From NCBI GenBank assembly GCA_030581615.1, contig JAKTTT010000106.1, positions 1 through 33,100 of the forward strand: DNA of 33,100 nt. Direction: 5' to 3'. This DNA is from Alloascoidea africana. Lineage: Eukaryota > Ascomycota > Alloascoideomycetes > Alloascoideales > Alloascoideaceae. The position numbers were made by a program, and so were the translations under genes. How positions within the stretch are numbered: position 1 is the stretch's first letter; the number at the start of each line of letters is the position of its first letter. Of the stretch, positions 28,693-33,100 are shown piece after piece. The notes under the pieces were generated by a model. It had not been told where the DNA came from, ran no database searches, and was given only the letters and a program-made list of their open reading frames with translations.

Positions 28693-30903
28693 ATGAACCA
28701 CTTTGACCTGTGCGCAGAGCAGTTTCCGACCAAACAGCTGCTATGGGATGATAGTATTAAAGCTAAACTGCAGACTTATATCGCTGAATCGATCGAAAGT
28801 TCTGGTGATGATCTATGTTATCCAGTTTCCGATTTGCCCTTGGAACGAAGGGGATTGCCATTCCTACCCTTTGAAATTCAAGAAATGATACTCCTACATC
28901 TCAGTTTCCAAGATGTTCTTTCTCTTTCCCAAGTTTGCCGCCAATTGCGCTCGTTCTTGTGCGATAACGAGCGTTCAGCGCCAATTTACAAACTATTGGT
29001 CTTTCGTATGGATCCATTTATCGTTCCCAAAGTCACATCGAGTAACTATAAAGATCCCTGGAGAGATGCTGGGCTTCGATACCTCCGCTTGGAAGCTTCA
29101 CTAAGCACGCGCCATAAACGGTACATACAGTGTGGATTGAGAGAGGCTGAAAACTTGCAAACCCTGCTTCAACAAAATCCAAAAACTGGCTACTCGTCTA
29201 AAGAGAAACCTAAAAATAAAGCTCTCAAGGCAAAATCAACTCCTATCATAACTTTTGGCGAAAGCGTAGCCTTGAATGTTACTAACAAGGGAGTCAAAGA
29301 CGCAATAATTCTAAGGACACCAGAAAGCAGCAATGACATGGTTATTAGGTTTCCTGATCGTGAAGCATTCATAGTTCCGAAAATGAAAGCAGCGCATAAT
29401 GATCTTCTTGATTTAAGTGCTAATAACGGGGAAATAAGGCTTATCGCTTCGAGAAACGAAAAGATCAAGCTTTCCCAACCATTAAAATCAAAAGATCAAA
29501 TTCCTCTAAGAGAACCGAGCATTCAGCAACCACAGACACGCCCAGATACCGCTTTCAAGTTTTATAATCTTCACAAAGTGCAAACTGCGATTAGGAATTG
29601 CGATTTCTCTTGGAATCTGGAGCCTAATGTAACGATTGGAACGATGGACGTCATGAAAGAGCATTGTCTCCAAATATATGAGAAGGTGTTGTATGTTGCA
29701 GCAATAGGGTATGAGGATTATACAAGGGACATTTCTAGTAATGAAACAGATATCTATGACGATAGTCAAATTTTGACCATAATAGAGGCATATGATAACA
29801 ATGGTCATCGACTGTTCAAGACCCCAATAGGCTCTCTGGTGGCAACAATTGTCTCTCAAATAGTAGCCAATAATTATTTCCTGTTTCTCCTCACCTGGAA
29901 CTTGACAGATGATTGTAATATTCCAAGGATATTGGTTTTATCAAGGCAGGATGGCAGCCTTATTAGCGAATGGGGCTTTTTCTCTGGTAGTAACCTCTTC
30001 TCTCAACCTTCTTCTGTATCAAAGAGGCATTCCAAGAGTTTCAAGACAGATCGAGTCAAACTTGCAGTATCGGATACTCACATCTTTATGGTACGAATGA
30101 AAGATACAGATGGCGAATTGAGAAAAAGTTTAAAACTAGAATATATCGAGATCAAAAATCTCATAACTGTCAAGACGCAGAAAGAGGTTGATTCAAAATT
30201 GAATTATCATGATTCGACCTTCAATAAAAAAACGACGGATGAAGATTCAAACGAATGTATAGACTGGTACTGGGATACTGTTCTACCACTAACTGGAAAC
30301 AGGGGAGTCCAAATCGTTGAATATTTGAATAAGGAAAGAAAATCCGGAAGCTTTATCAGAAAACTGAGCTGGACTTCAGTTGATTCTGGTAGTAAAGGTT
30401 CTTCACTTCGTCCTAGCAAATGGCATGCTCAAGACTATGGAGCTGATAATTCAAAAGAAAAAATGAAATTTCTCAAAAAGTTTGGAAGCAGAATGTTAAT
30501 GAAGAAAAAAGGAATGACAAGAAAGAATGGCATTGGTGGAGGGAACAGTGCCACGAACGTGAGAGCCACAGTGGCAGTTGACCAGACCTTATATTTTGAA
30601 AACGATGATGATGTCTTCTATAGATCAGCATACCATCCAAACATCCCACTAACCTCTAATGTCGGATATCAAATGGTTCAGCCAAAGTCTGTCTATGTTG
30701 CAATATCTCCGGACCAGAAGTACCTTGCTTATGGCAACAACAGCTCCGATCTTTTCATACTGGATCTTCTGAACCCAGTAGGTAGTAGCAGGCGGTATTC
30801 ATTGACTTTTGAAGAGATGGCGGATATTGGCGATTTGAATTGGGTTATTTTTGATGATTCATCAGTTTGTGTTTTCAATCCAGGTATGATCCATCTGGTC
30901 TAA
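28693..30903 (+). CDS. Large F-box protein, unrecognised subfamily
   Basis: Single-exon gene of 736 residues. The F-box lies at about residues 55-92 (LPFLPFEIQEMILLHLSFQDVLSLSQ, then VCRQLRSFL), which implies Skp1 binding and SCF ubiquitin-ligase function. The remaining 640 residues show no domain I recognise; the last part (YVAISPDQKYLAYGNNSSDLF, then LDLLN) resembles a beta-propeller blade. A basic patch (KKFGSRMLMKKKGMTRKNG) lies before it and may act in nuclear targeting or nucleic-acid contact. The first ATG after a TTG is used as start; the F-box then begins where it does in many yeast F-box proteins. It is co-directional with the ABC transporter 0.7 kb downstream. No Saccharomyces name can be given. 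Confidence 0.75.
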   Translation: MNHFDLCAEQFPTKQLLWDDSIKAKLQTYIAESIESSGDDLCYPVSDLPLERRGLPFLPFEIQEMILLHLSFQDVLSLSQVCRQLRSFLCDNERSAPIYKLLVFRMDPFIVPKVTSSNYKDPWRDAGLRYLRLEASLSTRHKRYIQCGLREAENLQTLLQQNPKTGYSSKEKPKNKALKAKSTPIITFGESVALNVTNKGVKDAIILRTPESSNDMVIRFPDREAFIVPKMKAAHNDLLDLSANNGEIRLIASRNEKIKLSQPLKSKDQIPLREPSIQQPQTRPDTAFKFYNLHKVQTAIRNCDFSWNLEPNVTIGTMDVMKEHCLQIYEKVLYVAAIGYEDYTRDISSNETDIYDDSQILTIIEAYDNNGHRLFKTPIGSLVATIVSQIVANNYFLFLLTWNLTDDCNIPRILVLSRQDGSLISEWGFFSGSNLFSQPSSVSKRHSKSFKTDRVKLAVSDTHIFMVRMKDTDGELRKSLKLEYIEIKNLITVKTQKEVDSKLNYHDSTFNKKTTDEDSNECIDWYWDTVLPLTGNRGVQIVEYLNKERKSGSFIRKLSWTSVDSGSKGSSLRPSKWHAQDYGADNSKEKMKFLKKFGSRMLMKKKGMTRKNGIGGGNSATNVRATVAVDQTLYFENDDDVFYRSAYHPNIPLTSNVGYQMVQPKSVYVAISPDQKYLAYGNNSSDLFILDLLNPVGSSRRYSLTFEEMADIGDLNWVIFDDSSVCVFNPGMIHLV

Positions 30904-31598
30904 GAGACAGGCAGTAGTATTCGCCGTTAAATGCATTTTAGATTACTGAGCATTCTATGCTTGCAAAAAATTATAATCCGGGTGGTAGACGAATGGATAG
31001 TGCAGTGACCCTTATCTGTAAAGTACAGTTCGAACTAAATCTAGCTGCCAAGGTCAAGTAGTTCCTTGTGGCAAAATATATTTAGAAAACTAAAGGCAGA
31101 GTCCCACTATAATAGAACAAGTAGAATGGACGTGAAAAGTTGAGATGGAGAGTGTTCCATGGCTGATTATCCGTCCATGTGTTGATTTGAAAAAGCAATC
31201 TACACACCCAAGCCAAAGACACTACAAACTGGCTCAAGGGAGCTAAGCGTCATCCATACACGCCAATAGATGGTCTCCTAAAGCACAATTTCAGCATCTA
31301 TAGAAACAAACTTCAGCAAGGGAAGAGCAATCTTAGGATCGTGTTGCCGCACTCGCAACTGGTCATATACTCAGCACATTTTAATCACTCGAGCGTAGCA
31401 GACACGAGGAGCTGAACATCACTTACAATATTACAAAAATTTAGAAAAGCTGATGACGAGCATAGAGATTGGACCACTTCCAAAGTATTGGCGTTGACAG
31501 AACGGCTATGTTACTTGGTTATATATAAATCTCCAACGTAACCGTTCAACTCAAGCATTGCTTCATTGACATTTTAACACCCCCAGTTCTTATTGTCC
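30904..31598. other. Intergenic region with ABC transporter promoter
   Basis: About 700 bp between co-directional genes. A tRNA box-B-like GTTCGAAC at about 31028 has no cloverleaf around it. A TATA box occurs at 31522. Nothing else is seen. Confidence 0.5.
31522..31529 (+). promoter_or_regulatory. TATA box of ABC transporter gene
   Basis: TATATAAA, 69 bp before the start codon at 31599, in the sequence GGTTATATATAAATC. TATA-containing promoters in yeast tend to be regulated genes, which suits an efflux pump. Confidence 0.6.
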
Positions 31599-33100
31599 AT
31601 GGCTAAATCTATTTCCGAGTCGCTGGATCAAAAAGGAGGTTCCAACGATTTATCACTTGTGAATCAGAAAACAGATGGGGATGCAAATGAATATGATTTT
31701 TCTCATTTGCCCCAACAAGAAGCCGATATACTGGAAAGGCAAATACAAGGAAAAGAGTTTAAGGCTACTCTGATAAAAATCTACAGTTATACAAAAGGTT
31801 GGAAAGAATATTCCCTTCTTTTTGCTGCTGTTGTTTGTTCTATAATCTCTGGTGCTCTCAACCCAACGCTCACCATTGTAGTTGGAAAACTTGCAGAGAA
31901 GATGATGAGTTTTTATTACCAAGGATCACAAGCAACTGGAATGCCTCCAGAGTTGAAAGACTTTCAGCATGATGTGAATAAATTGACGTTATGGTTTGTC
32001 TACATCGGGATTGCCTATGGCGTTTTTTCCTTTTTGCAAACATATTTGCACGTCATCATGGGAGAGCGCATAGCCGCTAGGATACAAGAAAGCTATCTGT
32101 TTTCAATTCTTCATCAGAATATCAGCTACTTTGATAAATTAGGGGTTGGTGAGGTCACAGAGAGAATAAGCACTGACACAAGACTAATTCAAGATGGAAT
32201 TTCTCAAAAAGCCGGTTGCATTATTGATGGCATTTCACAGTTTATAACTGCCCTGATAATCGGTTTTGTTCAATCTTGGAAACTGGCTTTTATTATGCTT
32301 AGTGGTATTCTCGCTTTGACAATAAGCTCAGCGATTGGTTCAAAGTATATTATCAAGTATCAAGGCAAAAACATGGAATCATATGCTCAAGCTTCCTCTG
32401 TAGCAGAGGAGACCTTTTCTAGCATTCCAAACGTGTTTGCATTTGGGCTACAGAAGCACTTAATGGGAACTTACACCGTGCACATTAACGACACCAGAAG
32501 GTTCAGTTTTAAGAGAGAGATTGCAACAGCTGGTTTCACAGGATGTATTTGGTGCTTTGTATTCCTTACCTATGGCCTTGGACTCTGGCAAGGGTCTCGA
32601 TTTATTGCCTCTGGGGATTATTCCATCGCCGAAGTTATTACTACCGTCATGGCCACTATGTTAGGTGCACTAGCAATGGGCTCCACGGCCCCGACAATTG
32701 AAGCAGCCAGTTCCTGCCTGAGTGCCGCTAGTAAAGTTCTCGCAACAGTTGAAAGAAAACCTTCTATTTCTTGCAATAATTATGAAGATGGCGAAAAGAT
32801 AAAAAATTTACAGGGGCAGATCACGTTTAATAATGTAAAGTTCATTTATCCCTCGCGGCCTCATGTACTCGTTTTACCTTCGTTCTCATTAGCGATAAAT
32901 CCTGGAGAAACTGTTGCTTTGGTTGGAGCGTCTGGATCAGGAAAGTCTACAATAATTGGAATAATTGAAAGGTTCTATGAGCATCTAGGTGGAGATGTTC
33001 TCATAGATGGTCACAAAATTGAGACTTTGAATGTCAAATGGCTCAGGCAACAAATGGCGTTGGTCTCGCAAGAGCCGGTGCTGTTTGCAACCACCATCTA
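31599..33100 (+). CDS. ABCB-family (MDR/Ste6-like) transporter, 3' part outside window
   Basis: The frame opens at 31599 and runs off the window after 500 codons. The first transmembrane domain shows six helices (YSLLFAAVVCSIISGALNPT, LWFVYIGIAYGVFSFLQTY and others) with the ABCB loop IAARIQESYLFSILHQNISYFD and VGEVTERISTDTRLIQDGI. A nucleotide-binding domain follows: ITFNNVKFIYPSRP, Walker A GASGSGKST (residues 443-451), then the Q-loop region WLRQQMALVSQEPVLFAT. The order TMD-NBD and the length suggest a full transporter with a second half to the right. Relatives include human MDR1 and the yeast a-factor exporter Ste6; the substrate cannot be told. The 85-residue N-terminal segment to the first helix is soluble. 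The cut end is the window edge, not a truncation. Confidence 0.92.
   Translation, partial: MAKSISESLDQKGGSNDLSLVNQKTDGDANEYDFSHLPQQEADILERQIQGKEFKATLIKIYSYTKGWKEYSLLFAAVVCSIISGALNPTLTIVVGKLAEKMMSFYYQGSQATGMPPELKDFQHDVNKLTLWFVYIGIAYGVFSFLQTYLHVIMGERIAARIQESYLFSILHQNISYFDKLGVGEVTERISTDTRLIQDGISQKAGCIIDGISQFITALIIGFVQSWKLAFIMLSGILALTISSAIGSKYIIKYQGKNMESYAQASSVAEETFSSIPNVFAFGLQKHLMGTYTVHINDTRRFSFKREIATAGFTGCIWCFVFLTYGLGLWQGSRFIASGDYSIAEVITTVMATMLGALAMGSTAPTIEAASSCLSAASKVLATVERKPSISCNNYEDGEKIKNLQGQITFNNVKFIYPSRPHVLVLPSFSLAINPGETVALVGASGSGKSTIIGIIERFYEHLGGDVLIDGHKIETLNVKWLRQQMALVSQEPVLFATTI

Noticed and set aside
31028-31036. GTTCGAAC as a tRNA box B
   Set aside because: No acceptor, D or anticodon stems can be formed around it.

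Overview
The window reads as nuclear chromosomal DNA of a budding yeast. Protein genes are about 0.8-2.3 kb, introns are short (59-121 nt) with CTAAC-type branch sites, the tRNA-Ile(AAU) looks like the Saccharomyces one, and the products are recognisable ascomycete yeast orthologues. The high intron load (13 inferred introns in 8 genes) and the overall look of the proteins suggest a Komagataella/Pichia-like methylotrophic yeast rather than Saccharomyces. That placement is an inference.

Layout, left to right. 1-2415: gene-poor; the left edge looks like an LTR plus primer-binding site of an LTR retrotransposon that continues outside the window. 2416-3936 (+): F-box protein with a propeller-like C-terminus. 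4938-6311 (-): AVT5/AVT6-type vacuolar amino-acid exporter. 6312-8602: long stretch with no convincing gene, only a possible small ORF. 8603-10641 (-): INN1/Fic1-like cytokinetic C2 protein, one intron. 11384-12771: two diverged, inverted copies of an unrecognised repeat family, followed by tRNA-Ile(AAU) at 12843-12916. 13484-13975 (-): relic of a LINE reverse transcriptase. 14639-15484 (+): HCR1 (eIF3j), one intron. 15970-17174 (+): SEC13, three introns, with an ATG-only first coding exon. 17424-18670 (-): MVD1/ERG19, one intron, divergent from ILV3 at 19764-21679 (+), two introns. Then a compact minus-strand run transcribed RTT103 (27037-25629, three introns) > MED20/SRB2 (25483-24612, one intron) > PMT2-subfamily mannosyltransferase (24500-22105, one intron). 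28693-30903 (+): second F-box protein. 31599-33100 (+): 5' part of an ABCB (MDR/Ste6-like) transporter cut by the window end.

The genes are mostly independent housekeeping genes, as is usual for yeast: translation initiation (HCR1), COPII/nuclear pore (SEC13), sterol precursor synthesis (MVD1), branched-chain amino-acid synthesis (ILV3), Pol II transcription (MED20, RTT103), ER O-mannosylation (PMT), vacuolar amino-acid export (AVT) and cytokinesis (INN1). Themes across them are very short 5' exons, CACGTG palindromes 108-171 bp upstream of four start codons, and a consensus Gcn4 site at ILV3. I did not find a clearly new multi-gene system. The most interesting items are the unusual splice sites of RTT103, the SEC13 micro-exons, and the inverted repeat pair beside the tRNA gene. 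Exon borders were set by eye from splice signals and family alignment held in memory; no search was run.
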